From NCBI GenBank assembly GCA_963558655.1, contig CAUWHJ010000014.1:1-64000 (forward strand): DNA of 64,000 bases. Reading direction: 5' to 3'. Position numbers and translations under genes: made by a program. A model generated the notes under the pieces. That model was not told the origin of the DNA. It worked only from the letters and a program-made list of their open reading frames with translations, and made no database searches. Each line of letters opens with the position of its first letter. Within the stretch, counting starts at the first letter, position 1. The DNA is from UMGS1590 sp963558655. GTDB lineage: Bacteria; Bacillota; Peptococcia; Peptococcales; Peptococcaceae. Below, one piece after another: positions 55,539-64,000 of this stretch.

Positions 55539-58150
55539 CGACCTTACTAATGATAGATGGAAATAGTTTAGCGAATCGCGCTTATTATGGGGTGCCGCGG
55601 CTGACAAACGCCAAAGGTGTGCCAACGAATGCGGTTTTTGGCTTTTTGAATACCATGCAATCGGTGATTGAACGGTTTAAGCCTGATGCGCTTTTTGTGG
55701 CTTTTGATGTGTCGAAAAAGGTGTTTCGCCACGAACGGTATGCGGACTATAAGGGGACACGTACCGGTATGCCGGAGGACCTTTTGACGCAGATGCCGTT
55801 GATTCGTGAAGCGCTTTCGTATATGAACATTGAAACCTTCGGGATTCAGGGTTATGAGGCGGACGATGTTATTGGCACGATGAGTGCACATCAGACGGCG
55901 ATTGGCGGAAAAAGTATCATCTTGAGCGGAGATAGAGATTTATTTCAGCTGGTAGATGAGCAAGTGACTGTTTGTTTTCCGAAGAGCAAGGGTGCTGACA
56001 TGGAAATTGTTACGCCGGAATTTTTAGCGGAACACTATGGTTTAACGCCACAGCTCGTGATTGAAATGAAAGGGCTTATGGGTGATAAAAGCGATAATAT
56101 TCCAGGTGTGAATGGCGTTGGTGAGAAAACAGCCAAAAAACTCTTGGATGATTATGGCAGTGTAGAAAATCTCTATGCCCATTTAGAGGATTTGCAAGGG
56201 AAAAAACTTTACGATAAATTGCTTGCCGGCAAGGAAGATGCGTTGCTTTCTAAAGAGTTGGCGACCATTAAACGCGATGTGCCGATTGATTTTGAAAGCC
56301 TTGATTTTAGTTTCGACCAACCGGATGTGGCAGCACTGACGTTGTTTTATAAGGAGCTTGGGCTGACAAAGCTTTTGCGTAAGTTAGAAGCGGACTATGG
56401 CATGACTGCGCTGGAAGAGGCAGGCGAAGTGGTGCCTGCACAATCAACAGGTGTGTTCTGTGCGAATGTGGAAGAAGCGGTGGACCTTTTGAGCGCATTA
56501 GGTGCCGGGCATTATCCGATGTTGGTTGATGTAGATGCCGATTATCATCCGCAGCGATTTTTTTGGCGTTCTGAGGCACATAATTATGGTGTGGTGATTG
56601 CACAGTCAGAAGAATGGGACCATCTTGTTGAAGCGTTGTCCAAACTTTTTGCACGTGATGATGTTTTTGTGCTTACGGATGATGCCAAGGTGTTTGCACG
56701 TGCTCTGCTTTTGGGCGGATGTGATGTTGAGCGTGTGAGCTTTGATGTGGTGCTGAGTGATTATCTCTTGCAGCCGGAAGGCGGTGACCACGAGTTGGCA
56801 CGGGCTTGTGAAGTGTATTTGGGGCGCGGTCTGGTAGAAGATGAAGCAGTACGTCCATTTGCTGCGTTGGAAGTGGTAGAGGATGCGTATCCGGTGATGC
56901 GCGCACAGATGGTTGAACACGGCTGCATGAGTCTTTACCGTGATGTGGAATTACCGTTGGCATGGCTTTTGGCACGCATGGAACTTGTTGGCGTGCGGGT
57001 GGATACAACTTATCTTGAAAAGTTGCAGGTTGAATTTGATGCACGTATTCAAGAGATTGAAAAAGATATTGAAATTATGGCAGGCGAACCAGTGAATCCG
57101 AACTCGCCAAAACAACTTGGGCATATCCTTTTTGAAGTGCTGGAACTGCCTGTCGTGAAGAAAACAAAGACAGGCTATTCCACCAGTGCGGAAGTGCTTG
57201 AAACATTGCGTGACAATCATCCGATTGTTGGCCGTGTGCTTGACTATCGCCAGTTGGCGAAACTCAAGAGCACTTATGTAGATGGGTTGCTCAAACTTGT
57301 TGATAATAATGATCGTGTGCATACGTCCTTTAATCAAACAGTGACCGCCACAGGGCGACTTTCCAGTACAGCGCCAAACCTGCAAAATATTCCTGTGCGT
57401 ACGGAAGAAGGCAAACGTATTCGCAGAGCGTTTATTCCGATCGGGAAGCAGAATATCCTCATCAGCGCAGACTATTCTCAAATTGAATTGCGTGTGCTGG
57501 CGCATCTTTCGGGGGACGATATGCTTATGCAAGCTTTTTTGCAAGGAGAAGACATTCATCGCCGTACGGCTTCGGAAGTTTTTCATGTGGCGATGGATGA
57601 AGTGACAGCCGACCAGCGCCGCACGGCTAAAGCCGTCAATTTTGGCATCATTTATGGTCAAACGGATTATGGCTTGGCTAAAGAGCTTGGCATTAGCCGT
57701 CGTGAAGCACAAGCCTATATCGACCTTTGCTTTTCACGCTATCCATTGGTTCAAACCTTTATCAATGACACCATTGTGCAGGCCAGAGAGCAAGGCTATG
57801 TGACAACCATGATGGGACGTCGCCGCTATATTAAAGACATCAATAGCCGCAACCGCAATTTGCGCCAGTTTGCGGAACGCACAGCCGTCAATTCGCCAAT
57901 TCAGGGCACTGCGGCAGACATCATTAAGCTGGCGATGCTGCGCTGTGAAAAAGCCATCGAAGACAATCACATTGATGCAAAAATGCTTTTGCAAGTGCAC
58001 GATGAATTGATTTTTGAAGTTTCGCGTGAAGGGGCTTTGGCCCTGAGCCAGGTGGTAAAGCAGTCGATGGAAGAAGCGGTGGCGTTAAATGTGCCGCTCA
58101 AGGTAGACCTTAAAGCGGGCTTTAACTGGCAAGAAATGGAGAACATCTAA
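55535..58150 (+). CDS. polA: DNA polymerase I
   Basis: An 871-residue repair polymerase. The start at 55535 (MTTLLMIDGNSLANRAYYG) is an ATGA overlap. The N-terminal 5-nuclease (MKGLMGDKSDNIPGVNGVGEK), a middle 3-5 exonuclease fold that lacks the D-x-E motif (about 305-315 reads MLVDVDADYHP) and is probably inactive, and polymerase motifs A (ISADYSQIELRVLAHL), B (RRTAKAVNFGIIYGQ), C (LLQVHDELIFE). It fills gaps and removes primers. Confidence 0.96.
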   Translation: MTTLLMIDGNSLANRAYYGVPRLTNAKGVPTNAVFGFLNTMQSVIERFKPDALFVAFDVSKKVFRHERYADYKGTRTGMPEDLLTQMPLIREALSYMNIETFGIQGYEADDVIGTMSAHQTAIGGKSIILSGDRDLFQLVDEQVTVCFPKSKGADMEIVTPEFLAEHYGLTPQLVIEMKGLMGDKSDNIPGVNGVGEKTAKKLLDDYGSVENLYAHLEDLQGKKLYDKLLAGKEDALLSKELATIKRDVPIDFESLDFSFDQPDVAALTLFYKELGLTKLLRKLEADYGMTALEEAGEVVPAQSTGVFCANVEEAVDLLSALGAGHYPMLVDVDADYHPQRFFWRSEAHNYGVVIAQSEEWDHLVEALSKLFARDDVFVLTDDAKVFARALLLGGCDVERVSFDVVLSDYLLQPEGGDHELARACEVYLGRGLVEDEAVRPFAALEVVEDAYPVMRAQMVEHGCMSLYRDVELPLAWLLARMELVGVRVDTTYLEKLQVEFDARIQEIEKDIEIMAGEPVNPNSPKQLGHILFEVLELPVVKKTKTGYSTSAEVLETLRDNHPIVGRVLDYRQLAKLKSTYVDGLLKLVDNNDRVHTSFNQTVTATGRLSSTAPNLQNIPVRTEEGKRIRRAFIPIGKQNILISADYSQIELRVLAHLSGDDMLMQAFLQGEDIHRRTASEVFHVAMDEVTADQRRTAKAVNFGIIYGQTDYGLAKELGISRREAQAYIDLCFSRYPLVQTFINDTIVQAREQGYVTTMMGRRRYIKDINSRNRNLRQFAERTAVNSPIQGTAADIIKLAMLRCEKAIEDNHIDAKMLLQVHDELIFEVSREGALALSQVVKQSMEEAVALNVPLKVDLKAGFNWQEMENI

Positions 58151-58989
58151 TGCCAGAATTGCCAGAAGTGGAAACAGTTTGTCGGGGCTTGCGTGCTCGG
58201 ATTCTGGGACGGTCTATCGTGCGCGTCATGGTGCGTACATCAGATGTGCTGCACATGGCGCAGCCGGATGTGGCTGCTTTTACAAAGGTGCTTACGGGAA
58301 CTTACATTGAAGCGATAATGCGGCGTGGCAAGTACATTCTTTTTGCGTTGACGAAAGAAGGCAAAAAGCTGTGGCTTCTGTGTCATTTGCGTATGACGGG
58401 AAAACTACTTGTGCGTAAGGCTGATGACGCACCTGAAAAGCATACACACCTTGTCTTTTTTCTCGATGACGGTCAGGCGGTGCATTATCATGATGTGCGC
58501 CGCTTTGGCGGTTTTACGCTCATGCAGGAAGATCCGTTTGCGCGGCCGCCGTTGGCAGCTCTCGGTCCGGAGCCGTTGAGCGAAGCCTTTGATGCGGCGA
58601 TGTTCAAAGCGTGTTGCAAAGGGCGAAAACGGCCAGTGAAAGCGCAACTGCTTGATCAATCGGTGGTGGCTGGCATTGGCAATATCTATGCGGACGAAAT
58701 TCTTTTCCGCGCTGGCGTGCGCCCGCGGAAAAGTGCTGCTCGTTTAACGGCAGCTGAGTGCGGTGCTATTGTGGAGGCAACCAAAGATGTGCTGCAAGAA
58801 GCCATTGCGGCTGGCGGCAGCACCATTCGCGATTATGTTGACAGCGAAGCCAAAGCTGGCAGTTTTCAACTGGCGCATCAGGTCTATGGTCGTGCCGGTC
58901 AACCGTGTCGGCAGTGTGGCACCACACTCAAGAGCGTGCAAGTGGCAGGACGCAGCAGTGTGTATTGTCCGCATTGTCAAAAAAGTTAG
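58150..58989 (+). CDS. mutM: Formamidopyrimidine-DNA glycosylase
   Basis: A 279-residue base-excision enzyme for 8-oxoguanine. MPELPEVETV gives the catalytic P2 and E3, GRLARMTGKL-type CHLRMTGKLLV the K, and the C-terminal zinc finger C-x2-C...C-x2-C (CRQCGTTL and YCPHCQ). It starts at the last base of polA (TAATG). SD lies within polA. Confidence 0.97.
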   Translation: MPELPEVETVCRGLRARILGRSIVRVMVRTSDVLHMAQPDVAAFTKVLTGTYIEAIMRRGKYILFALTKEGKKLWLLCHLRMTGKLLVRKADDAPEKHTHLVFFLDDGQAVHYHDVRRFGGFTLMQEDPFARPPLAALGPEPLSEAFDAAMFKACCKGRKRPVKAQLLDQSVVAGIGNIYADEILFRAGVRPRKSAARLTAAECGAIVEATKDVLQEAIAAGGSTIRDYVDSEAKAGSFQLAHQVYGRAGQPCRQCGTTLKSVQVAGRSSVYCPHCQKS

Positions 58990-58997
58990 GAGGGCAC

Positions 58998-59588
58998 ATG
59001 GTGATTATAGGTCTTACTGGTGGCATTGCTTCCGGAAAAACAGTTGTTAGCGATTATTTGAAGGAGCTAGGCTATCCTATTGTCGATGCTGATGAACTGG
59101 CGCGCGATATTATGGCGCCTGAAAGTGCTGTGCTGCATAGGGTGCGTGCTGCTTTTGGTGATACGGTGTTTTGTGACGATGGCACATTGGATCGTGCTGC
59201 CTTGGGTCGAAAAGTTTTCTCAGACGAAAAAGCGCGCGCCACACTTGATGCCATCACACATCCGGCGATTCGTTGCTTGGCGGAAAAACGATTTGGCGAG
59301 CTGCAAGCGGAGCCGTTGGTATTTTTTGTGGTGCCGCTTTTGTATGAAAGTGGAATGGATGCGCTTTGCGATAAAGTGTGGCTGGTACACACCGATGAAA
59401 CCTTGCGCCAACAACGCCTGATGAAGCGTGACGGCATCAATGAAGGCTATGCAGCGCAAAAGATGCAGGCGCAGATGTCAGAAGTGGAGCGCTTGGCGAA
59501 AGCGCCTTATGTGCTGGAAAACAACGGCGATAAAGAGAAACTTCGCGCTCAGGTGAAAAAATTGCTAAAAAACGAAAAAAAGTGTTGA
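58998..59588 (+). CDS. coaE: Dephospho-CoA kinase
   Basis: A 196-residue kinase catalysing the last step of CoA synthesis. Walker A GLTGGIASGKTVVSD, DADELARDIM and VVPLLYESGM are family signatures. ATG 58998 has TTAGGAGGG eight bases before. The stop codon overlaps the -35 of the tRNA-Leu promoter. polA-mutM-coaE is a conserved order in Bacillota. Confidence 0.96.
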   Translation: MVIIGLTGGIASGKTVVSDYLKELGYPIVDADELARDIMAPESAVLHRVRAAFGDTVFCDDGTLDRAALGRKVFSDEKARATLDAITHPAIRCLAEKRFGELQAEPLVFFVVPLLYESGMDALCDKVWLVHTDETLRQQRLMKRDGINEGYAAQKMQAQMSEVERLAKAPYVLENNGDKEKLRAQVKKLLKNEKKC

Positions 59589-59613
59589 CGAATCACTTTT
59601 CATTTCGTATAAT
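59585..59613 (+). promoter_or_regulatory. Promoter of tRNA-Leu
   Basis: TTGACG (59585-59590), 17-base spacer, TATAAT (59608-59613), overlapping the end of coaE. Confidence 0.85.
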
Positions 59614-59656
59614 AAATCTCGTCGCTGAGGGATGCACCGAAGCGGCGAGACACCAA

Positions 59657-59738
59657 GCGGTGGTGGCGGAATTGGCATACGCGCACGTTTGAGGGGCGTG
59701 TGAGGCAACTCGTACGGGTTCAAGTCCCGTCCACCGCA
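59657..59738 (+). tRNA. tRNA-Leu (anticodon GAG)
   Basis: A class II tRNA. Acceptor GCGGTGG (59657-59663) pairs with CCACCGC (59731-59737); anticodon stem CACGT/GCGTG with loop TTGAGGG; long variable arm; T-loop TTCAAGT. Discriminator A; CCA not encoded. Flanked by its own promoter and terminator. Confidence 0.95.
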
Positions 59739-59741
59739 GTA

Positions 59742-59772
59742 AACGACAGTCGCTAACGACTGTCGTTTTTTT
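59742..59772 (+). terminator. Terminator of tRNA-Leu
   Basis: An 11-bp perfect stem (59742-59752 with 59757-59767), loop CTAA, followed by a T run. Confidence 0.9.
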
Positions 59773-59786
59773 GTGCTGTTCATCTG

Positions 59787-59815
59787 TTGACAACGTTCGC
59801 CAAAACGGATACAAT
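59787..59815 (+). promoter_or_regulatory. tuf promoter
   Basis: TTGACA (59787-59792), 17-base spacer, TACAAT (59810-59815). About 75 bases of leader follow before the tuf ATG, with SD AAGGAGG. Confidence 0.85.
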
Positions 59816-59889
59816 CAAACTATTGGAAATATATAAACTCTAGTCATCAATTTTCATCTTTAGATGAAATCCAAGGAGGAATTTTTGTA

Positions 59890-61080
59890 ATGGCAAAAGA
59901 ACAATTTCAGCGTACAAAACCACACGTAAACATTGGTACCATCGGTCACGTTGACCATGGTAAAACCACCACCACCGCTGCAATCACCGCAGTACTTTCC
60001 CTGGAAGGTAAAGCAGCAAGCACCAAGTTCGAAGATATCGATAAGGCGCCAGAAGAAAGAGAACGCGGTATTACCATTAACACCGCTCACGTAGAATACG
60101 AAACCGACACCCGTCACTACGCACACGTAGACTGCCCAGGGCACGCTGACTATGTTAAGAACATGATCACCGGTGCTGCACAGATGGACGGCGCTATCCT
60201 CGTTGTTTCCGCAGCTGATGGTCCAATGCCACAGACCCGCGAACACATCCTGCTCGCTCGTCAGGTAGGCGTACCATACATCGTCGTATTCATGAACAAA
60301 TGCGACCTCGTAGACGACGAAGAACTGCTCGACCTCGTAGAAATGGAAATTCGCGAACTTCTGAGCGAATACGACTACCCAGGTGATGACATCCCAGTTA
60401 TCCGTGGTTCCGGCTACCAGGCACTGCAGGACCCAACCGGTCCATGGGCAGAAGGCATCAAAGAACTCATGGCAGCAGTTGATGAATACATCCCAACCCC
60501 AACCCGTGACATCGACAAGCCATTCCTGATGCCAGTCGAAGACGTATTCTCCATCACCGGTCGTGGTACCGTAGCAACCGGTCGTGTAGAACGTGGCCAG
60601 CTGAAAGTCGGCGACGAACTGCAGATCGTAGGTATCAAGCCAGAAATCAAGAAAACCGTTTGCACCGGCGTAGAAATGTTCCGTAAGATTCTCGACCATG
60701 CAGAAGCAGGGGACAACATCGGCGTACTGCTCCGTGGTGTAGATAAGAAAGAAATCGAACGTGGCCAGGTATTGGCACATCCAAACACCATCACCCCACA
60801 CACCAAGTTCGAAGCACAGGTATACGTACTGACGAAAGAAGAAGGTGGCCGTCATAAACCATTCTTCGATGGTTATCGTCCACAGTTCTACTTCCGCACC
60901 ACCGACGTAACCGGTACCATCAGCCTGCCAGAAGGCGTAGAAATGGTAATGCCTGGTGACCACGTCACCATGACCGTAGAACTGATCCACCCAATCGCAA
61001 TGGAAGAAGGTCTTCAGTTCGCAATTCGTGAAGGTGGCCACACCGTAGGTGCTGGTACTGTTGCTAAGATCTTTGAATAA
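59890..61080 (+). CDS. tuf: Elongation factor Tu
   Basis: A 396-residue GTPase carrying aminoacyl-tRNA to the ribosome: G1 GHVDHGKTT, G2 in the RGITIN loop, G3 DCPGHADYV, G4 MNKCD, domains 2 and 3 to the end. It is a single gene with its own promoter and terminator, not within an str operon. Codon usage is extremely biased, so much so that the opposite strand has a spurious long ORF. Confidence 0.98.
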   Translation: MAKEQFQRTKPHVNIGTIGHVDHGKTTTTAAITAVLSLEGKAASTKFEDIDKAPEERERGITINTAHVEYETDTRHYAHVDCPGHADYVKNMITGAAQMDGAILVVSAADGPMPQTREHILLARQVGVPYIVVFMNKCDLVDDEELLDLVEMEIRELLSEYDYPGDDIPVIRGSGYQALQDPTGPWAEGIKELMAAVDEYIPTPTRDIDKPFLMPVEDVFSITGRGTVATGRVERGQLKVGDELQIVGIKPEIKKTVCTGVEMFRKILDHAEAGDNIGVLLRGVDKKEIERGQVLAHPNTITPHTKFEAQVYVLTKEEGGRHKPFFDGYRPQFYFRTTDVTGTISLPEGVEMVMPGDHVTMTVELIHPIAMEEGLQFAIREGGHTVGAGTVAKIFE

Positions 61081-61093
61081 TCTTTAAGATGAA

Positions 61094-61124
61094 AATCCGA
61101 GAGCCTTTGCTCTCGGATTTTTTG
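61094..61124 (+). terminator. Terminator of tuf
   Basis: A 10-bp stem (61094-61103 with 61110-61119) followed by T. Confidence 0.9.
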
Positions 61125-61212
61125 CGTTGTAAGGTAATTGTAAGGCGGCGGTCATCTGCGTGTAAGCATGGCTTGTTAAAATGAAAGCACTTCAAGTAAA
61201 GGAGATGCTTTT

Positions 61213-61317
61213 ATGAAAATTCGTTTGCTATTTATCGTTCCTTTCTGTGCACTTGTCGGTTACGTGCTTTTGGCTCGTCCGGCGCAGCTGAGTGTGGGAA
61301 GGGGGATGTATTATTGA
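61213..61317 (+). CDS. Small single-pass membrane peptide (34 aa)
   Basis: SD AAAGGAGATG seven to nine bases before ATG 61213. It encodes MKIRLLFIVPFCALVGYVLL then ARPAQLSVGRGMYY. The basic start and hydrophobic stretch look like a signal anchor. It ends in TGATG, coupled to the YxeA-like gene, so a shared role is likely though unknown. Confidence 0.6.
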   Translation: MKIRLLFIVPFCALVGYVLLARPAQLSVGRGMYY

Positions 61318-61658
61318 TGAAACGTTTTCTGCAAGTTGTGCTTGCGGCTATTGTGTTGCTGCTCGCAGTGGCTGTTGTGTTTTTCTGGACGGGGATTGGC
61401 AGCAGAGATTACTATACGCAAATCGACAACAGCAAGTGTGTGGCGATTACGCCAGATGCTGGCATGACGCATGAATACACGCTTTCGGCTTATGATGAAA
61501 CTGGTCAGATGAAGGAAATTGTTTTTCGCACCGAGCGTGTGCTGCGAGATACGGCTTATTTGAAACTGACGGTTGCACCGTTGCGTGGTGTGGTGAGCTG
61601 GGAAGAAATACAGCTTGCCGAGATGCCACAAGCTGCCAGTGAACGCATTGGTGAGTGA
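61317..61658 (+). CDS. YxeA-family (DUF1093) exported protein
   Basis: A 113-residue protein with a signal anchor (FLQVVLAAIVLLLAVAVVFF) and a YxeA domain: YYTQIDN near the start of the mature part, YTLSAYDETGQMKEIVF, and LKLTVAPLRGVVSWEEI. In Bacillus YxeA is an OB-like extracytoplasmic protein of unclear function, often cotranscribed with transporters; none is here. Confidence 0.8.
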   Translation: MKRFLQVVLAAIVLLLAVAVVFFWTGIGSRDYYTQIDNSKCVAITPDAGMTHEYTLSAYDETGQMKEIVFRTERVLRDTAYLKLTVAPLRGVVSWEEIQLAEMPQAASERIGE

Positions 61659-61670
61659 AAGAAAACTGAG

Positions 61671-61709
61671 CGCCTGACAGATGACAGAAAAGTGTCCGTC
61701 AGGCGTTTT
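61671..61709 (+). terminator. Terminator after the YxeA-like gene
   Basis: CGCCTGAC (61671-61678) pairs with GTCAGGCG (61698-61705), then TTTTGTTTG. Confidence 0.75.
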
Positions 61710-61824
61710 GTTTGATTTTATGCGTATGGTGGTCGCATTGGCGCTATATTTTCGATGATAGAGCGAACAATCGCTAAAAATGTATGATGGCAGTGAAAAA
61801 ATCGCTCTGAATTCTTGTGCCCCG

Positions 61825-61853
61825 TTGACGCCGGCGCTGAGAATTTATATAAT
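61825..61853 (+). promoter_or_regulatory. leuS promoter
   Basis: TTGACG (61825-61830), 17-base spacer, TATAAT (61848-61853), with about 57 bases of leader. I see no T-box in 61710-61916. Confidence 0.8.
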
Positions 61854-61916
61854 AAACGTTAGTGAATTCTTCTATTGTTATAGAACACAGGGGAAAAAGA
61901 GAAAGGGCCATCAAAC

Positions 61917-64000
61917 ATGAAAGAACAATATGATTTTAAGAAAATAGAATCAAAATGGCAGCAGAAGTGGGCTGACGCCGATATGTATCGTGCTGATGAT
62001 AGCCAAAAACCAAACTACTACTGCCTGGAAATGTTCCCATATCCATCGGGCAACCTCCATATGGGTCATGTGCGTAACTATTCCATTGGGGATGTTATTG
62101 CACGATTTAAGACCATGCACGGTTATAATGTGCTGCATCCGATGGGCTGGGATTCCTTTGGCTTGCCAGCAGAAAATGCTGCCATTAAGCATGGTATTCC
62201 ACCGGCTAAATGGACGAAGGAAAATATCGCCAATATGAAGCGTCAATTTAAGGCGCTGGGGCTTAGCTTTGACTGGGACCGTGAAGTTACCACCTGCCTG
62301 CCGGATTATTATCGCTGGACACAGTGGATTTTCCTGCAGCTGTACAAAAATGGGCTGGCTTATAAGAAAAATGCCAATGTGAACTGGTGCCCAGGCTGTG
62401 CAACGGTGCTTGCCAATGAACAGGTTGTGGACGGTAAGTGTGAACGCTGCGATTCTGTTGTTGAAAAGAAAGCGCTGGATCAGTGGTTCTTTAAGATTAC
62501 CGATTATGCACAGCGTCTCTTAGACGATCTCGACAAACTCGAAGGTTGGCCAAATAAGGTCAAGGTGATGCAGGAAAACTGGATCGGTCGTTCTGAAGGG
62601 GCAATGATTACATTTGAAACCGAACAGGGTGATGCGTTTGAAGTCTTTACGACACGTCCGGATACGCTGTTTGGTGTTTCTTATGTGGTTTTTGCGCCGG
62701 AACATCCGCTGGTTGCCAAGCTCATTGAAGGCAAGGCTGAAAAGGCTGCTGTTGAAGCCTTTGTGGATAAAACGATGAAGATGAGTGAAATTGAACGTAC
62801 TTCCACAGAAACTGAAAAGGAAGGCGTTTTCACCGGTGCTTATGCCACAAACCCAATCAATGGCAAGAAAGTGCCTATTTATATTGGCAATTATGTCATC
62901 TATGAATATGGCACAGGGGCGGTCATGGGTGTGCCTTCAGGCGATGAACGTGACTTTATGTTCGCTAAGAAATACGATTTGCCAATCGTCGTTGTTGTGA
63001 CGCCAAAAGACCATGTGCTTACCGTTGACGAAATGGAAACGGCTTATGTGGACGAAGGTGTGATGATAAATTCTGGCGAATTTGACGGTATGAACAACGT
63101 TGAAGCCGGAAAAGCCATTGTTGCCAAGCTCGAAGAAATGGGCAAAGGTCATGCTACGGTCAATTTCCGTCTGCGTGACTGGTTGATTAGCCGTCAGCGT
63201 TATTGGGGTGCACCAATTCCAATCATTTACTGCGATGACTGCGGTGCAGTGCCAGTGCCTGAAGATCAGCTGCCTGTGATGCTGCCTGAAGATGTGAAAT
63301 TTAAGCCAACCGGTGAATCGCCGCTGACTTATGTTAAAGACTTTGTTGAAACGACTTGCCCAATTTGCGGCAAACCAGCTCGTCGGGAAACGGATACCAT
63401 GGATACTTTTGTTTGTTCCAGCTGGTATTTCCTGCGCTATTGTGATCCACACAACAGTGATATGCCATTTGCGAAAGACAAGGCCGATTTCTGGATGGAA
63501 CATGGCGTTGATCAGTACATCGGCGGTGTAGAACACGCTATTTTGCACTTGCTTTATGCACGCTTCTTTACGAAAGTATTCCATGACTTTGGTATGTGCA
63601 GCACCGATGAGCCATTCCAGAATCTGCTGACTCAGGGAATGGTGCTTAAAGACGGCGCAAAGATGAGTAAATCGAAGGGAAATATTGTTTCTCCGGAAGA
63701 TATTTTGAATCAGTACGGTGCAGATACTGCACGTCTCTTCATTCTTTTTGCGGCTCCACCGGATCGTGATTTGGAATGGAACGATCGTGCTGTGGAAGGC
63801 TGCTATCGTTTCCTGAATCGTGTATGGCGTTTGGTAGTAGAATACTATTTGGATGACGAAGCAGGAACCGTGGATGCCGGCGCAGAAAAAGATTTACGCC
63901 GCCTTACCCACACTACCATCAAGCGTGTCACCGAAGATGTTTCCAAGCGTTTCAACTTTAATACTGCCATTTCTGCGATTATGGAAATGGTCAACGGGCT
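61917..64000 (+). CDS. leuS: Leucyl-tRNA synthetase, N-terminal 694 codons (cut by window edge)
   Basis: A class Ia synthetase that charges tRNA-Leu and edits mischarged norvaline and isoleucine. Seen: HIGH box in PYPSGNLHMGHVRNYSIGD, a zinc site NWCPGCATVLANEQVVDGKC with a second C, editing-domain segments (FTTRPDTLFGVSY, YGTGAVMGVPSGDERD), and the KMSKS box GAKMSKSKGNIVSP (about residue 580). SD is weak (GGGCC); ATG 61917 starts MKEQYDFKKIESKWQQ. The frame is open to the window end. Confidence 0.97.
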   Translation, partial: MKEQYDFKKIESKWQQKWADADMYRADDSQKPNYYCLEMFPYPSGNLHMGHVRNYSIGDVIARFKTMHGYNVLHPMGWDSFGLPAENAAIKHGIPPAKWTKENIANMKRQFKALGLSFDWDREVTTCLPDYYRWTQWIFLQLYKNGLAYKKNANVNWCPGCATVLANEQVVDGKCERCDSVVEKKALDQWFFKITDYAQRLLDDLDKLEGWPNKVKVMQENWIGRSEGAMITFETEQGDAFEVFTTRPDTLFGVSYVVFAPEHPLVAKLIEGKAEKAAVEAFVDKTMKMSEIERTSTETEKEGVFTGAYATNPINGKKVPIYIGNYVIYEYGTGAVMGVPSGDERDFMFAKKYDLPIVVVVTPKDHVLTVDEMETAYVDEGVMINSGEFDGMNNVEAGKAIVAKLEEMGKGHATVNFRLRDWLISRQRYWGAPIPIIYCDDCGAVPVPEDQLPVMLPEDVKFKPTGESPLTYVKDFVETTCPICGKPARRETDTMDTFVCSSWYFLRYCDPHNSDMPFAKDKADFWMEHGVDQYIGGVEHAILHLLYARFFTKVFHDFGMCSTDEPFQNLLTQGMVLKDGAKMSKSKGNIVSPEDILNQYGADTARLFILFAAPPDRDLEWNDRAVEGCYRFLNRVWRLVVEYYLDDEAGTVDAGAEKDLRRLTHTTIKRVTEDVSKRFNFNTAISAIMEMVNG

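Noticed and set aside
59860..61041. Long open frame on the minus strand opposite tuf (393 codons)
   Set aside because: It is an artefact of extreme codon bias in tuf; it is rich in F, V, W and H with no SD or family resemblance.
61710..61916. T-box leader before leuS
   Set aside because: I looked for a T-box core sequence and terminator/antiterminator pair and see neither; a plain sigma-A promoter lies 64 bases before the ATG.

Overview
The window is a chromosomal segment of a bacterium of the phylum Bacillota: strong Shine-Dalgarno sequences, a CIRCE operator before groES-groEL, tRNA genes without an encoded CCA end, a YxeA-family gene, and a PBSX/Xkd-type prophage with DUF2800, DUF2815, VirE, Phage_GP20, XkdM, XkdN and XkdT homologues. 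I cannot fix the class or genus; Negativicutes or Clostridia are both possible. Layout: positions 1-123 are the last codons of a tyrosine recombinase from a second element to the left. Positions 173-45874 are one complete-looking contractile-tail prophage of about 45.7 kb, bounded by 79-bp direct repeats (attL 173-251, attR 45796-45874). Positions 45875-64000 are ordinary host genes. Prophage: a leftward lysogeny block (integrase, YolD-like protein, Abi_2/HEPN protein with a structured leader RNA, ImmA-like protease, CI-like repressor) faces a rightward early block across a divergent promoter region with repeated palindromic operators (4149-4236). Early genes cover regulation, single-strand binding, DNA polymerase A, VirE primase-helicase, VRR-NUC and SNF2-like helicase, with a cluster of GGGTGAC repeats (14147-14394) that may be the origin. 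After a MazG-like and an ArpU/DUF1492-like regulator come packaging and head genes, a tRNA-Thr, tail sheath and tube, frameshifted chaperone, tape measure, baseplate, fibre genes, an oppositely oriented DUF4160-DUF2442-XRE cargo module, holins and an amidase. The most unusual feature is at 39982-42232: six tandem paralogous tail-appendage genes, each with a short N-terminal tag and a C-terminal beta-type domain ending in WQVIEFY or a close variant. Five of the six are split at exactly the same hinge by a homopolymeric G tract (6, 9, 7, 5 and 7 G) that puts the second domain out of frame, whereas the first copy has a T-interrupted G run and is in frame. This looks like a combinatorial phase-variable (or frameshift-controlled) receptor-binding cassette. 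Two prophage genes look damaged: a gp10-like gene with an in-frame TGA (26999) and a small gene with a one-base loss at its start codon (about 23707). Host part: a TauE/SafE exporter, a Crp/Fnr regulator and an arylsulfotransferase form a likely sulfur-compound cluster; then 5-formyl-THF cyclo-ligase, groES-groEL, Mrp/NBP35, asparagine synthetase, a GIY-YIG/polA/mutM/coaE operon, tRNA-Leu(GAG), tuf, a small membrane peptide with a YxeA-like protein, and the first 694 codons of leuS, which runs off the window.
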